From positions 1-64,000 of the forward strand of contig NZ_CABVQC010000002.1 of NCBI RefSeq assembly GCF_902499175.1: DNA of 64,000 nucleotides, read 5' to 3'. The position numbers were made by a program, and so were the translations under genes. The stretch is from Burkholderia aenigmatica. GTDB taxonomy: Bacteria > Pseudomonadota > Gammaproteobacteria > Burkholderiales > Burkholderiaceae. The notes beneath the pieces were generated by a model. That model was not told where the DNA came from, ran no database searches, and was given only the letters and a program-made list of their open reading frames with translations. This document shows positions 9,050 to 18,325 of this stretch, piece by piece; within the stretch, counting starts at the first letter, position 1, and each line of letters starts with the position of its first letter.

Positions 9050-10216
9050 ATGAACGCCACCACGATCGCTCGCCGTGTCCGCCGGATCGCACTCGCCCTG
9101 GGTTTCACGCTGTCGGCCGCGGCAGCCGTTGCCGCTCCCGTCTCGCTGAACATCGTCGATGTCGCGGGCAACCTGCAGCTCACGCAGAAGGCCATCGAGG
9201 CCTTCCGCGACAAGAACCCGAATCTTGTCTCGAACGTCACGTTCACGAACGCGCCGGCGCCGCAATTGCCGGGCAAGATCAAGGCGATGCAGGCGGCGGG
9301 GCGCTCGGACATCGATCTCGTCCTGACGGGCACCGACGCGCTGGCCGCCGGCATCGAGCAGAACCTGTGGCTGAAGCTGCTGCCCGACGACGCGGCCGCG
9401 TTCCCCGGTGTGCTCGACAAATACGCGCCCGGCCCGCGCAAGATGCAGGATCTCGCGCAGGGCTTCGGTCTCGAAGTCGCCTACATGCCGGCCGGCCCGC
9501 TGCTCGAATACAACCCGGCGAAGGTCAGCAACCCGCCGAAGACGCCCGATCAGCTGCTCGCATGGTGCAAGGCACACCCGAACAAGCTGATCTATGCGCG
9601 CCCGGCGAACTCGGGCCCCGGCCGCACGTTCCTGATGGGGCTGCCGTACGTGCTCGGCGACAAGAATCCGCAGGATCCGATCAACGGCTGGGACAAGACC
9701 TGGGCGTTCCTCAAGGCGCTGAACGACTGCGTGCCGTACTACCCGGGCGGCACGTCGGCCGTGATGAAGGAGCTCGGCGAGGGCACGCGCGACATGACCG
9801 TGACCGTCACCGGCTGGGATCTCAACCCGCGCGCACTCGGCATCGTGCCGGCCGAGTTCCGGATCCAGGCCTTCGACAACATGACGTGGGTCAACGACGC
9901 GCACTACATGGTGATCCCGAAGGGCGTGTCGAAAGAGAAGCTCGACGTGCTGTTCAAGCTGATGAACTTCCTGCTCGAACCGGCGCAACAGGCGATGACC
10001 TATGACGACGGCTATTTCTATCCGGGCCCGGCGGTGAAAGGCGTGACGCTCGAGATGGCGCCCGCGCACAGCCAGGAGGTGGTCCGCAAGTTCGGCCGCC
10101 CCGAGTACGCGAAGCTGCTCGCGGATCGCCCGCACGTGCAGCCGCTCAGCGCGCAGGCGATGGTCGCCGCGTTCCAGAAGTGGGATCGTGAAATCGGCGC
10201 GCAGAAGTCGAAGTGA
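9050..10216 (+). CDS. ABC transporter periplasmic substrate-binding protein (PotD/AfuA-like)
   Basis: 388 residues. A clear Sec signal peptide (MNATTIARRVRRIALALGFT... ending AAAVAA) is cleaved near residue 29. The mature part starts VSLNIVDVAGNLQLTQKAIEAFRDKNP, the usual opening of family 1 / PotD-like binding proteins. Aromatic-rich segments (YYPGG, TWVNDAHYM) are consistent with a cleft for a small cation or organic solute. It is followed by ATPase and two permease genes, a full importer. The substrate (polyamine, amino acid, phosphonate or similar) cannot be assigned from sequence. The start has GAGGAGAC 5 nt upstream. Confidence 0.85.
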   Translation: MNATTIARRVRRIALALGFTLSAAAAVAAPVSLNIVDVAGNLQLTQKAIEAFRDKNPNLVSNVTFTNAPAPQLPGKIKAMQAAGRSDIDLVLTGTDALAAGIEQNLWLKLLPDDAAAFPGVLDKYAPGPRKMQDLAQGFGLEVAYMPAGPLLEYNPAKVSNPPKTPDQLLAWCKAHPNKLIYARPANSGPGRTFLMGLPYVLGDKNPQDPINGWDKTWAFLKALNDCVPYYPGGTSAVMKELGEGTRDMTVTVTGWDLNPRALGIVPAEFRIQAFDNMTWVNDAHYMVIPKGVSKEKLDVLFKLMNFLLEPAQQAMTYDDGYFYPGPAVKGVTLEMAPAHSQEVVRKFGRPEYAKLLADRPHVQPLSAQAMVAAFQKWDREIGAQKSK

Positions 10217-10265
10217 CGCATGAACCCGCAGGCGCCGAGGCGCCCGTGTCAACGGAGTGGGCCGG

Positions 10266-11351
10266 ATGAAACACAGTTTCGAACGGCTGCGGCTCGATGG
10301 CGTGTGCCGCAGCTTCACCAATGCGGAAGGCGCGCAGGTCGCCGCGCTGAACGGGCTCGATCTCGAGATCCGGCGCGGCGAGTTCATCGCGCTGCTCGGC
10401 CCGTCGGGTTGCGGCAAGTCGACCGCGCTCAACTGCATCGCGGGGCTGCAGCCGCTCACGCGCGGCGGCATCTGGCTCGACGACACGCGCATCGACGTGC
10501 TGCCGCCCGAGCGCCGCGGCTTCGGGATGGTGTTCCAGAACTACGCGCTGTTTCCGCACATGTCGGTGCTCGACAACGTCGGCTTCGGCCTCAAGATGCG
10601 CGGCGTGCCAAAGCAGGAAACGCGGCGGCGCGCACAGCAGGCGCTCGAACTCGTGCAGCTCGTCGGGCACGAGGGCAAGCTGCCCGGGCAGCTGTCGGGC
10701 GGGCAGCAGCAGCGCGTCGCGATCGCACGCGCGATCGTGATCGAGCCGCCGCTCGTGCTGATGGACGAACCGCTGTCGAACCTCGACACGAAGCTGCGCA
10801 TCGAGATGCGCGCCGAGATCCGCCGGATCCACACGCAGCTCGAACGCGCGACGATCTACGTGACGCACGATCAGGACGAAGCGCTGTCGATGGCCGACCG
10901 CATCGTCGTGATGAAGGAGGGCGTCGTGCAGCAGGTTGCGACGCCGAAGGACGTCTATACGCGTCCGCACAACCTGCATGTCGCGCGCTTCATGGGCTAT
11001 CGCAACGTGCTGCCGTTCATGCTCGAAGGGATGGCCGGCGATTACGTGAAGGTCGCAGGGGGCGGCGCGCAACTCACCGGTGTGCCGATGGATGGCTTCG
11101 ATGCAAAGGACGTGACAGTCGCGCTGCGGCCCGACGACATCGAGCGGGCAGACGATGCGGGCGACAACACGAACACGTTCGATGCGACCGTCGAAACGGT
11201 CGAATACGGCGGCCGCGATTCGCTGATCCGCGCGGTCACGCCGTTCGGCGCGATCTGGGCGCGCGTGGCCGGCGAATTCGCGGAAGGCGAGCGGTTGCGG
11301 CTGCGCGTTGCGCCGTCACGCACGCTCGTCTACCCGGGAGCGCCGAAATGA
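10266..11351 (+). CDS. ABC transporter ATP-binding protein, PotA/UgpC-like
   Basis: 361 residues from the ATG at 10266. A GTG three codons upstream (10257) is a possible alternative. All ATPase motifs are present: Walker A GPSGCGKST near 47, Q-loop VFQNYALFPHMSV, signature LSGGQQQR, Walker B PLVLMDEP, D-loop SNLD, and switch His in YVTHDQDEA. The C-terminal ~120 residues fit the TOBE/OB domain common to importers of the polyamine/iron/maltose group. It energises the two permeases encoded downstream on the cytoplasmic face of the inner membrane. Confidence 0.92.
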   Translation: MKHSFERLRLDGVCRSFTNAEGAQVAALNGLDLEIRRGEFIALLGPSGCGKSTALNCIAGLQPLTRGGIWLDDTRIDVLPPERRGFGMVFQNYALFPHMSVLDNVGFGLKMRGVPKQETRRRAQQALELVQLVGHEGKLPGQLSGGQQQRVAIARAIVIEPPLVLMDEPLSNLDTKLRIEMRAEIRRIHTQLERATIYVTHDQDEALSMADRIVVMKEGVVQQVATPKDVYTRPHNLHVARFMGYRNVLPFMLEGMAGDYVKVAGGGAQLTGVPMDGFDAKDVTVALRPDDIERADDAGDNTNTFDATVETVEYGGRDSLIRAVTPFGAIWARVAGEFAEGERLRLRVAPSRTLVYPGAPK

Positions 11352-11388
11352 GCGGCGTGGCCGCAGCCCGGTTACACCGGGAGACCGC

Positions 11389-12258
11389 ATGAGCACGCTC
11401 TCGGCCGGCACCCCGCGCGACTCAAAAGCCTGGCTCGTCACGCCCGCGCTCGCGTTCATCGTCGCGCTGTTCATCTATCCGTTCGCGTACGGCCTCGTGC
11501 TGTCGTTTCAGCCGATGAACGGCGGCGGCGCGCTCGCGAACTACGTGCAGTTCTTCACCGACACGGCCATGTGGCCGACCGTGCTCGTCACGCTGAAGCT
11601 CGCGGTGCCGGCGACGCTGCTCAACGTCGGCATCGCGGTGCCCGTCGCGTTCGCGCTGCGCCGCAACTCGCCGTACCAGAAGTTCGTCACGACGCTGCTC
11701 GTGATTCCCGTGACGCTCGGCACGGTGCTGGTCGCCGACGGGATGCTCACGTACTTCGGGCCGAACGGCTGGTTCCCGCAGGCGCTGCAGGGGCTGCACC
11801 TGTACACCGACGAAGTGCGCCTCACGCACAACTACTGGGGTGTGCTGCTGTCGCTGATCGTGTCGGGCTTTCCGTTCGCGTTCCTGCTGATGCTGTCGTA
11901 CATCAGCGGCATCGACCCGACGCTCGCGCGCGCGGCCGCGACGCTCGGCGCGAACCCGTGGCAGCAGTTCCGGCAGATCTACCTGCCGCTGCTCGTGCCG
12001 GGGCTCACGATGGCCGCGTGCCTGTCGTTCGTGCAGGCGTTCTCGGTGTTCCCGTCGGCCGTGCTGCTCGGCGCGCCGGCCGGGCCCACGCGCGTGATCT
12101 CGATCGCGGCGGCGGAAGCCGCGTTCGAGAGCTACGACTATTCGCTCGCGTCGGCGATCGCGATCGTGATGGGTTTCGTGCAGTTGCTGGTGGTCGCCTC
12201 GATGCTCGGCGCGCGCCGCTTCTTCTATACCGGCGCGGTGACGGGAGGCAAGGGCTGA
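11389..12258 (+). CDS. ABC transporter permease (PotB-like)
   Basis: 289 residues from the ATG at 11389 with GGGAGA upstream. Six hydrophobic segments are seen. The coupling-helix (EAA) motif AAATLGANPWQQFRQIYLPLLVPG near 178-201 contacts the ATPase. The first of two permeases, its stop overlaps the next start (TGATG), so the two are translationally coupled, as expected for a heterodimeric channel. Confidence 0.9.
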   Translation: MSTLSAGTPRDSKAWLVTPALAFIVALFIYPFAYGLVLSFQPMNGGGALANYVQFFTDTAMWPTVLVTLKLAVPATLLNVGIAVPVAFALRRNSPYQKFVTTLLVIPVTLGTVLVADGMLTYFGPNGWFPQALQGLHLYTDEVRLTHNYWGVLLSLIVSGFPFAFLLMLSYISGIDPTLARAAATLGANPWQQFRQIYLPLLVPGLTMAACLSFVQAFSVFPSAVLLGAPAGPTRVISIAAAEAAFESYDYSLASAIAIVMGFVQLLVVASMLGARRFFYTGAVTGGKG

Positions 12259-13181
12259 TGGCGACCGACAATCATGCCGCGCGCACCTGGCCGCCGAAAC
12301 ACGATGCGTCCGATGCGCGGGCCGTCGATGCGAGGAAACCGCGCAAGATGAAAAGCAACCTGGCCGGCCGTGCGTGGAAGGCGCTCGTCTGGGGGCTGAT
12401 GGCGTTCTTCCTGCTGAACGTGATGCTGCTGATCGCGACCGTCGCGGTGAACTCGATCGCGACCCGCTGGTTCGGCACGCCGCTGCCGCAGGGCTTCACG
12501 CTGCACTGGTATGCGAAGGCGTGGGAGGACTTCCAGCTCGCGAGCGTGCTGTGGGTGACCGTCGAGGTCGTCGGCGCGGTCGTGCTGCTGTCGATCGCGC
12601 TCGGCGTGCCAGCCGCGTATGCGCTCGCGCGCGTGCAGTTTCGCGGCAAGCGCTTCGCGCTGCTGGTGTTCCTGCTGCCGCTGATGGTGCCGCCCGTCAC
12701 GTACGGGATCCCGATGGCCACCGTGATGTACAAGGTCGGGCTCGCGGGCACCTTGCCCGGCGTGATCCTCGCGAACCTCGTGCCGGCGCTGCCGTTCGTG
12801 ATCCTCGTGATGACGCCGTTCATCGAGCAGATCGACCCGAATCTCGAAGCCGCCGCGCGCATCTTCGGTGCGAACACGTGGCGCTATTTCCGCTACGTGC
12901 TGCTGCCGCTGCTCGTGCCCGGCATGCTCGCGGCGGGGCTGCTCGTGCTGGTACGCACGATCGGGATGTTCGAGCTGACCTTCTTCACCGCCGGGCCGAG
13001 CACGCAGACGCTAGTCGTCGCGCTGTATTACGCGGTGTTCTCGACCGGCGTGCGCGCGCCGCAGTCGATCGACGCGATGGCGATGATCTACATGGCCATC
13101 ACGCTCGTGTGGGTCGTGATCGCGCTGCAGTTCGTGAGCCCGACGCAGCTCGTCAGCCGCGTGAAGCAGGAGCGGCAGTAG
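12258..13181 (+). CDS. ABC transporter permease (PotC-like)
   Basis: 307 residues, beginning at the ATG that overlaps the upstream TGA. A hydrophilic N-tail of ~35 residues precedes the first membrane segment (VWGLMAFFLLNVMLLIATVAV). Six segments follow, with the EAA motif AARIFGANTWRYFRYVLLPLLVPG near 196-219. It is the second channel subunit and closes the four-gene operon. The next gene starts 122 bp later with its own signal peptide and looks unrelated. Confidence 0.9.
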   Translation: MATDNHAARTWPPKHDASDARAVDARKPRKMKSNLAGRAWKALVWGLMAFFLLNVMLLIATVAVNSIATRWFGTPLPQGFTLHWYAKAWEDFQLASVLWVTVEVVGAVVLLSIALGVPAAYALARVQFRGKRFALLVFLLPLMVPPVTYGIPMATVMYKVGLAGTLPGVILANLVPALPFVILVMTPFIEQIDPNLEAAARIFGANTWRYFRYVLLPLLVPGMLAAGLLVLVRTIGMFELTFFTAGPSTQTLVVALYYAVFSTGVRAPQSIDAMAMIYMAITLVWVVIALQFVSPTQLVSRVKQERQ

Positions 13182-13303
13182 GCGAGGGCGACGCACGGGC
13201 GTGCGATGCCGCTTGCGTATCCGTGCAATTGGTTACAAATGGATACCGCGCCCGACACGCGGACGTTGCAGACTACGCGGCGTTCACCCGATAACGGATA
13301 TCC

Positions 13304-13741
13304 ATGAAGTTCCACACGCTGCTGACACTCGCCGGGGCATCGACGCTGCTGGCCGCCTGCAACCTGCTCCACGACGGCCCCGGTTCGAGCGACGTCGACG
13401 CTGCCGTGCGCCGCGCGCTCGAGGCGGAAAACCACGGCGGCCTGAACGCGTTGTTCGGCCAGCCGCTGCCCGTCTCGGCCGATGTCGTGTCGGCGAAACC
13501 CGACGGCGACTGCAAGAAGCTCGGCGATCGCACCTACTCGTGCGACGTCGTGGTCACGTGGCGCAATGCCGACTACAAGCCGTCGCGCGCGAACCTGACC
13601 TTCGTGGAGGCCGCCGACGGCGCGTGGCAGACGTCCGGCGTCGACGCGGCGATCGTGACGGGCACCGCAAAATCGCTGGTCGACGAGATCGGCAAGGCGT
13701 GGCCCGGCAATGCGGCGAGCGGCGCGTCGGCGCCGCAGTGA
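13304..13741 (+). CDS. putative lipoprotein
   Basis: 145 residues. A type II signal peptide with lipobox LLAAC (Cys19) predicts a lipid-anchored envelope protein. The mature part has two further Cys (near residues 69 and 77, CKKLGDRTYSC) that could form a disulfide, and a segment (DVVVTWRNADYKPSRANLTFVEAADGAWQ) reminiscent of small beta-sandwich periplasmic proteins. Function is not recognised. It is monocistronic, with DUF4148 convergent downstream. Confidence 0.75.
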   Translation: MKFHTLLTLAGASTLLAACNLLHDGPGSSDVDAAVRRALEAENHGGLNALFGQPLPVSADVVSAKPDGDCKKLGDRTYSCDVVVTWRNADYKPSRANLTFVEAADGAWQTSGVDAAIVTGTAKSLVDEIGKAWPGNAASGASAPQ

Positions 13742-13895
13742 CGCAAGCGGGCGGCGGGCTGGTCGCTTCCGTCCCGCGATGCGCGGTCTGCCGCGCCTGA
13801 AGGCCGCACGGTTCCTTCTGCTCGGCAGACGGCACGCCATCGACCGGTTGCCGCGCGCACGTCGCGGCCTGCACCGGGGCGGGGGTGGGGGCGGG

Positions 13896-14189
13896 TCAGC
13901 GCCCGCGACTCGGCTGGCCGGATACGGTTGCCGGCAGCGCCGGGCGGCCGGACGCGGCCGACCCACCGGCTTCCGCGCCGATCCCCGACGACTGCGCGAT
14001 GCGTGCTTCGGCCGCCTGGATATCTTCCGGGTACTGGCCTTTCAGCGGCTTGTAGCCGGCTTGTTCAACCTGGCGCAACTGCGCGACGACTTCGGCGCGC
14101 GTGACAGGGCCATTGGCCGTCTGCGCAAACGACACGGCGGGCGCCGCGATCGCGGCTGCGAGGACGAGCAGGGAAAGGGCTGGTTTCAT
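13896..14189 (-). CDS. DUF4148 small secreted protein
   Basis: 97 residues with a clean signal peptide (MKPALSLLVLAAAIAAPAVS, then FAQ). The conserved DUF4148 core VTRAEVVAQLRQVEQAGYKP follows. The family is common in Burkholderiales, exported, and of unknown function. Two tandem paralogues lie at 54305-55015. This copy ends with a Gly/Pro/Ser-rich tail instead of their SIYFGH ending. A small hairpin (13781-13796, GCGCGG/CCGCGC) in the gap to the convergent lipoprotein gene may serve as terminator. Confidence 0.85.
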   Translation of the reverse strand: MKPALSLLVLAAAIAAPAVSFAQTANGPVTRAEVVAQLRQVEQAGYKPLKGQYPEDIQAAEARIAQSSGIGAEAGGSAASGRPALPATVSGQPSRGR

Positions 14190-14351
14190 CTTCAGGATCT
14201 CCGAACAGGACAGGGTGGCCGGCGCGGCGCGGACACCGCAACCGGTCCACCCATCTTGTTCGACCGGTGCTTAAGCGCGGATTAACGGAGAAAAAGGGCG
14301 CGAGCACCGTGTACGCGCGCGATTGAACGCATCCTCGGTATGCGGGCTGCC

Positions 14352-14390
14352 TTATAGGGAAAACCCTTATTTCGAGATATAATCACGGCC
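14352..14390 (+). promoter_or_regulatory. promoter with consensus -10 before the 70-aa ORF
   Basis: A perfect TATAAT lies at 14378-14383, 25 bp before the ATG at 14409. No consensus -35 is present. Instead the -35 zone holds a dyad, TTATAGGG-AAAA-CCCTTAT (about 14353-14371), which could be an activator or repressor site. Confidence 0.5.
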
Positions 14391-14408
14391 TAAGAGATAG
14401 GTCGAACC

Positions 14409-14621
14409 ATGCCTGAACGTTTCCAAACCCTTGAAAAATTTGTGTTTTCCCTCGTCGTGATGTCCGCCGTCGTGTGCTCGGCATTCCTCGCGTACGAGCG
14501 TCACCCCGAGATCAAGATCGCGCTGCACGAAGGCGAAGCGCTGATGCGCGAGAGCGCCAAGTATTCGGTCATCTGCTCGCCGTCCAAGGTCGATCCTTGC
14601 GTCGAGATGTCCGCTTACTGA
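14409..14621 (+). CDS. small membrane-anchored protein of unknown function
   Basis: 70 residues: a hydrophobic segment near 11-27 (FVFSLVVMSAVVCSAFLAY), then a short soluble tail with two Cys (SVICSPSKVDPCVEM) that could form a disulfide if exported. A near-ideal -10 box lies just upstream. No family is recognised. The good promoter and the compositional change from its neighbours make it a credible gene. Confidence 0.6.
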   Translation: MPERFQTLEKFVFSLVVMSAVVCSAFLAYERHPEIKIALHEGEALMRESAKYSVICSPSKVDPCVEMSAY

Positions 14622-14827
14622 CATGCGCACCGATAGCGGTGCGCCGCTGTCGAAACGGCGTTTCCAGGATTCGCCCGATTCAGTTTCAGACGCGCGCTAC
14701 AGCGTTGGCGGCCCGGATTCCTTGAAGTAGAGCCCATCGGGAATTCGCAACCGGCCGCAAGACCGGGCGGATGCACGAGCCCGCCACGTGCCGAGTCGCT
14801 GACGTAAGCAGCCCCCCGAATTCAGCC

Positions 14828-14856
14828 GGCCCCGCTTCGAGCAATCGAGCGGGGCC
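14828..14856. terminator. GC-rich hairpin, likely terminator
   Basis: Arms GGCCCCGC (14828-14835) and GCGGGGCC (14849-14856), with TCGA/TCGA pairing inside and one bulged T. It lies between the 70-aa ORF and the 3' end of the convergent dehydrogenase gene. A few Ts follow on the plus side. Confidence 0.55.
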
Positions 14857-14908
14857 GCTCTGTTTGCGCGGTTCAAATGACCGCCCGCCACGCCGTGCTC
14901 AACACCCG

Positions 14909-15874
14909 TCACACCACATGCCGTGGCGTGCCGCCCACGAACGCGGCGACGTTGTCTACGAGCTGATCGGCGAGCGCCTGCATCGCTTCGTCGCTTGCCC
15001 ACGCAACGTGCGGCGTCAGGATGAACGCCGGATGCGACAGGATTGCGTGGAACGGATGCGCGGCCGGCAGCGGCTCCTGCGTGACCACGTCGAACCCCGC
15101 GCCCGCGATCTGCCCCGACTGCAAGGCGTCGACGAGCGCGCTTTCGTCCACGAGCCCGCCGCGCGCGGTATTGATCAGCAGCGGCCGGCGCGCCATCCGC
15201 GCGAACGCGGCCGCGTCGATCAGGTGCCGTGTCGCCGGCGTGAGCGGGCAGTGCAGCGTGATCACGTCGCTGTCGCGCAGCAGCGTGTCGAGCGGTACGT
15301 AGTCGTCGCCCGACGCCTCGCCGTGCGCCGCGAACCGCACGCGCATGCCAAGCGCGCGGGCGATGCCGGCCACCGCGCGCCCGAGCACGCCGTCGCCGAC
15401 GATCCCGAGCATCGAGCCGGCCAGGTCGCGAATCGGATGATCGAAAAAGCAAAACTGCCTGCTGTCGAGCCAGCGCCCCGCGCGCACCGCGTCGCGGTAC
15501 GCGACGAGGCTGCGGCGCAGCGCGAAGATCAGCGCGAACGTGTGCTCGGGCACCGTGCGGACCGCATACCCGCGAATGTTGCTCACGACGATGCCGCGCG
15601 CCGCGCACGCGTCGAGATCGACGATGTCGGTGCCCGTCGCGGCGATCGCGATCATCCGCACGCGCCGCGCATCGGCAAGCGTGGCGGCATCGAGCCGTAC
15701 CTTGTTGGTCACGACGATGTCTGCGTCGCCGATGCGCGCGGCAATCTCGTGCGCGGCCGTCCGGTCGAACGTGCGCACCACGTGCGGAAACGGAAACGGC
15801 TTCAGTACGGTGTGCGGCGACAGCGTCGCGCGGTCGAGAAACACGATCGTCGCGGGAGAGGAAACAGAAAACAT
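14909..15874 (-). CDS. D-2-hydroxyacid dehydrogenase (glycerate/hydroxypyruvate reductase type)
   Basis: 321 residues from the ATG at 15872-15874. The upstream extension of the frame is Arg-rich and was dropped. The NAD-binding fold has GIVGDGVLG (158 onward). The catalytic triad of the family is intact: Arg238 (NTARGG), Glu267 (VTQEP) and His289 (TPHVAW). Such enzymes reduce 2-keto acids such as hydroxypyruvate, glyoxylate or substituted pyruvates. It is divergent from the CoA-transferase / HMG-CoA lyase operon and shares its intergenic region, so it may belong to the same pathway. Confidence 0.88.
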   Translation of the reverse strand: MFSVSSPATIVFLDRATLSPHTVLKPFPFPHVVRTFDRTAAHEIAARIGDADIVVTNKVRLDAATLADARRVRMIAIAATGTDIVDLDACAARGIVVSNIRGYAVRTVPEHTFALIFALRRSLVAYRDAVRAGRWLDSRQFCFFDHPIRDLAGSMLGIVGDGVLGRAVAGIARALGMRVRFAAHGEASGDDYVPLDTLLRDSDVITLHCPLTPATRHLIDAAAFARMARRPLLINTARGGLVDESALVDALQSGQIAGAGFDVVTQEPLPAAHPFHAILSHPAFILTPHVAWASDEAMQALADQLVDNVAAFVGGTPRHVV

Positions 15875-15966
15875 GGCGGGGCTCGCTGACAGGCGCCCGG
15901 CGGGCGCGGAACGGGTTCGATTCTGCCGGCGGCGCGCATGCCGTCGTTTGACCGTTGCGCAAGTGC

Positions 15967-16041
15967 GCTTTCCCGGATGGAAAGGCTGATGCACCGCAGA
16001 TGGGAAGGTGCGCGGCACACGCCTTTCCGTTTCGGAAAGGC
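15967..16041. promoter_or_regulatory. two CTTTCC/GGAAAG inverted repeats in a divergent promoter
   Basis: Between the divergent dehydrogenase and CoA-transferase starts lie two dyads with the same arms: CTTTCC 15968-15973 with GGAAAG 15979-15984 (5-nt spacer), and a perfect 9-bp GCCTTTCCG 16021-16029 with CGGAAAGGC 16033-16041 (3-nt spacer). Centres are about 55 bp apart. They look like operator sites for a dimeric regulator. The regulator is unidentified. Confidence 0.6.
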
Positions 16042-16125
16042 TGGTTGAGCATCGATCGATGTTCGCCGGGCGCGAACGCCGTCATGATCGCCGTCATCGA
16101 CACCACGATTTCATCGGAGACAGCC

Positions 16126-17316
16126 ATGACACGCCCCCTGGACGGCATCCGCGTGCTGGAACTCGGCCAACTGATCGCCGGGCCGTTCGCGGGCCGGATG
16201 CTCGCCGAATTCGGCGCGGACGTGCTCAAGATCGAGCCGCCCGGGCTCGGCGATCCGCTGCGCAAATGGCGGCTGCTGCACGACGGCACGTCGGTGTGGT
16301 GGGCCGCGCAGTCGCGCAACAAGACCTCGCTCACACTCGACCTGCGTACGCCCGAAGGGCAGGACGTCGTGCGCCGCCTCGTCGCCGAGACCGACGTGCT
16401 GATCGAGAACTTCCGGCCCGGCACGCTCGAAGGCTGGGGGCTCGGCTGGGATGCGCTGTCCGCGATCAACCCGGGGCTCGTGATGCTGCGCGTGTCGGGC
16501 TTCGGGCAGACGGGCCCGTACCGCGACCGTCCCGGCTTCGGCGTGATCGCCGAAGCGATGGGCGGCCTGCGGCACCTGACCGGCGAGCCCGGCCGCACAC
16601 CGGTGCGCGTCGGCATCTCGCTCGGCGATTCGCTGTCGGCGCTGCACGGCGTGATCGGCGTGCTGCTCGCGCTGCGGCATCGCGAGCAGCAGGGCGGCAA
16701 GGGGCAAGTCGTCGACGTCGCGCTGTACGAATCGGTGTTCAACCTGATGGAAAGCCTGCTGCCCGAATACTCGGCGTTCGGCGCCGTGCGCGAGGCGGCC
16801 GGCAGCAGCCTGCCCGGCATCGCGCCGACCAATGCGTACCGCTGCCGCGACGGCAAGTACGCGCTGATCGCCGGCAACGGCGACAGCATCTTCCGGCGCC
16901 TGATGGAGCTGATCGGCCGGTCCGATCTCGGCAACGATCCCGCGCTCGCGCACAACGACGGGCGGGTCGCGCAGGTCGAACGCATCGACGCGGCGATCGG
17001 CGCGTGGAGCGCGCAGCACGATCTCGACGCCGTGCTGGCCGCGCTGAACGAAGCGCGCATCCCGTCCGGGCGCATCTACGACGTGGCCGACATCGCGGCC
17101 GATCCGCATTACCGCGCGCGCGACATGCTCGTCGATGCCGCGCTGCCCGACGGCACGCCCGTGCTCGTGCCCGGCATCGTGCCGAAGCTCGGCGCGACAC
17201 CCGGGCGTATCGAGCACGCGGCGCCCGCGCTTGGCGCGGATACCGACGCGGTACTCGACTCGCTCGGCATCGATGCGGCGACGCGCGACGACTGGCGCAC
17301 GCGCGGCGTGATCTGA
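16126..17316 (+). CDS. family III CoA-transferase (CaiB/BaiF)
   Basis: 396 residues from the ATG at 16126 (CGGAGAC ribosome site). Family hallmarks are LDGIRVLELGQLIAGPFAGRMLAEFGADVLKIE at the N-terminus, SRNKTSLTLDLRTPEG, and NFRPGTLEGWGL. The catalytic Asp is expected at D168 (GISLGDSLSALHG), where family III enzymes form the aspartyl-CoA thioester. It moves CoA between organic acids. With an HMG-CoA lyase 24 bp downstream, the likely product is the CoA ester that this lyase cleaves, for example 3-hydroxy-3-methylglutaryl-CoA or a homologue (inference). Confidence 0.9.
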   Translation: MTRPLDGIRVLELGQLIAGPFAGRMLAEFGADVLKIEPPGLGDPLRKWRLLHDGTSVWWAAQSRNKTSLTLDLRTPEGQDVVRRLVAETDVLIENFRPGTLEGWGLGWDALSAINPGLVMLRVSGFGQTGPYRDRPGFGVIAEAMGGLRHLTGEPGRTPVRVGISLGDSLSALHGVIGVLLALRHREQQGGKGQVVDVALYESVFNLMESLLPEYSAFGAVREAAGSSLPGIAPTNAYRCRDGKYALIAGNGDSIFRRLMELIGRSDLGNDPALAHNDGRVAQVERIDAAIGAWSAQHDLDAVLAALNEARIPSGRIYDVADIAADPHYRARDMLVDAALPDGTPVLVPGIVPKLGATPGRIEHAAPALGADTDAVLDSLGIDAATRDDWRTRGVI

Positions 17317-17340
17317 GAAGCGGAAACAGGAGCAGACAAC

Positions 17341-18303
17341 ATGAACGGGCAACGCAAACGGCTCTACCTTCACGAAGTCGCGACACGCGACGGTTTCCAG
17401 AACGAAGCGGCATTCGTCGACACCGACGACAAAATCGCGCTAGTCGATGCGCTGAGCGCGTGCGGCTACGCGAAGATCGAGGTCACGTCGTTCACGTCGC
17501 CGAAAGCGATCCCCGCGTTGCGCGACGCGGAGGCCGTGATGCACGGTATCGCGCGCGTACCGGGTGTGGTCTATACGGTGCTCGTGCCGAACGTGCGCGG
17601 CGCCGAGCGCGCGCTGTCGTGCGGCGTCGACGAAGTGAACCTCGTGATGTCGATGAGCGAAAGCCACAACCGCGCGAACCTGCGGATGACGCGCGAGCAA
17701 TCGTTCGCGCAGTTGCGCGACGTGATCGACGCGGTACGCGGCACGGGGGTCGCGATCAACGTGTCGCTGTCGACCGCGATGGGCTGTCCGATGGAAGGCG
17801 ACGTGCCGGTCGAAGGCGTGCTCGCGTGGATGCAGCGCTTCGCGGATCTCGGCGTGCACGGCTTCACGCTGTGCGATACGACGGGCATGGCGTTTCCGTC
17901 GCAGGTGCGCGACCTGTCGGCCCGTGCACGCGAACGCTTCGGTGCGCTACAGCTCACGCTGCACTTCCACAACACGCGGGGAATGGCGCTCGCGAACACG
18001 CTCGCGGCACTCGATGCCGGGATCGACCGCTTCGACGCATCGCTCGGTGGCCTCGGCGGCTGTCCGTATGCGCCGGGCGCGACCGGCAACGCGTGCACCG
18101 AAGAACTCGTGCACATGCTCGAACTCGACGGCTACGATACGGGCGTGGATCTCGCGGCCGTGCTGGCCGCGTCGGCACGGCTGCCGGCGCTGATCGGTCA
18201 TGACGTGCCGAGCCAGCTCCTGAAGGCCGGGCGCCGCTCGGACCTTCATCCGCCGCCGCGCGCGGACGCCGGCGACATGCCCGCGCAACGCGCTTTCTCA
18301 TGA
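17341..18303 (+). CDS. hydroxymethylglutaryl-CoA lyase family protein
   Basis: 320 residues. The DRE-TIM barrel has TRDGFQ (R16, D17) at strand 1, the metal-binding HFHN (208-211), and the family signature GGLGGCPYAPGATGN with active-site Cys241. These match HMG-CoA lyase, which splits HMG-CoA into acetoacetate and acetyl-CoA. Bacterial relatives also cleave other 3-hydroxy-3-methylacyl-CoAs. Its place between a CoA-transferase and a VOC protein supports a dedicated catabolic operon rather than leucine catabolism, whose liu genes are absent here. Confidence 0.9.
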   Translation: MNGQRKRLYLHEVATRDGFQNEAAFVDTDDKIALVDALSACGYAKIEVTSFTSPKAIPALRDAEAVMHGIARVPGVVYTVLVPNVRGAERALSCGVDEVNLVMSMSESHNRANLRMTREQSFAQLRDVIDAVRGTGVAINVSLSTAMGCPMEGDVPVEGVLAWMQRFADLGVHGFTLCDTTGMAFPSQVRDLSARARERFGALQLTLHFHNTRGMALANTLAALDAGIDRFDASLGGLGGCPYAPGATGNACTEELVHMLELDGYDTGVDLAAVLAASARLPALIGHDVPSQLLKAGRRSDLHPPPRADAGDMPAQRAFS

Positions 18304-18325
18304 ACAACGAACCGGAGCGAATTTC

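Noticed and set aside
14697..17075. 792-codon minus-strand frame
   Set aside because: Covers the CoA-transferase on the other strand and is out of frame with the true dehydrogenase gene.
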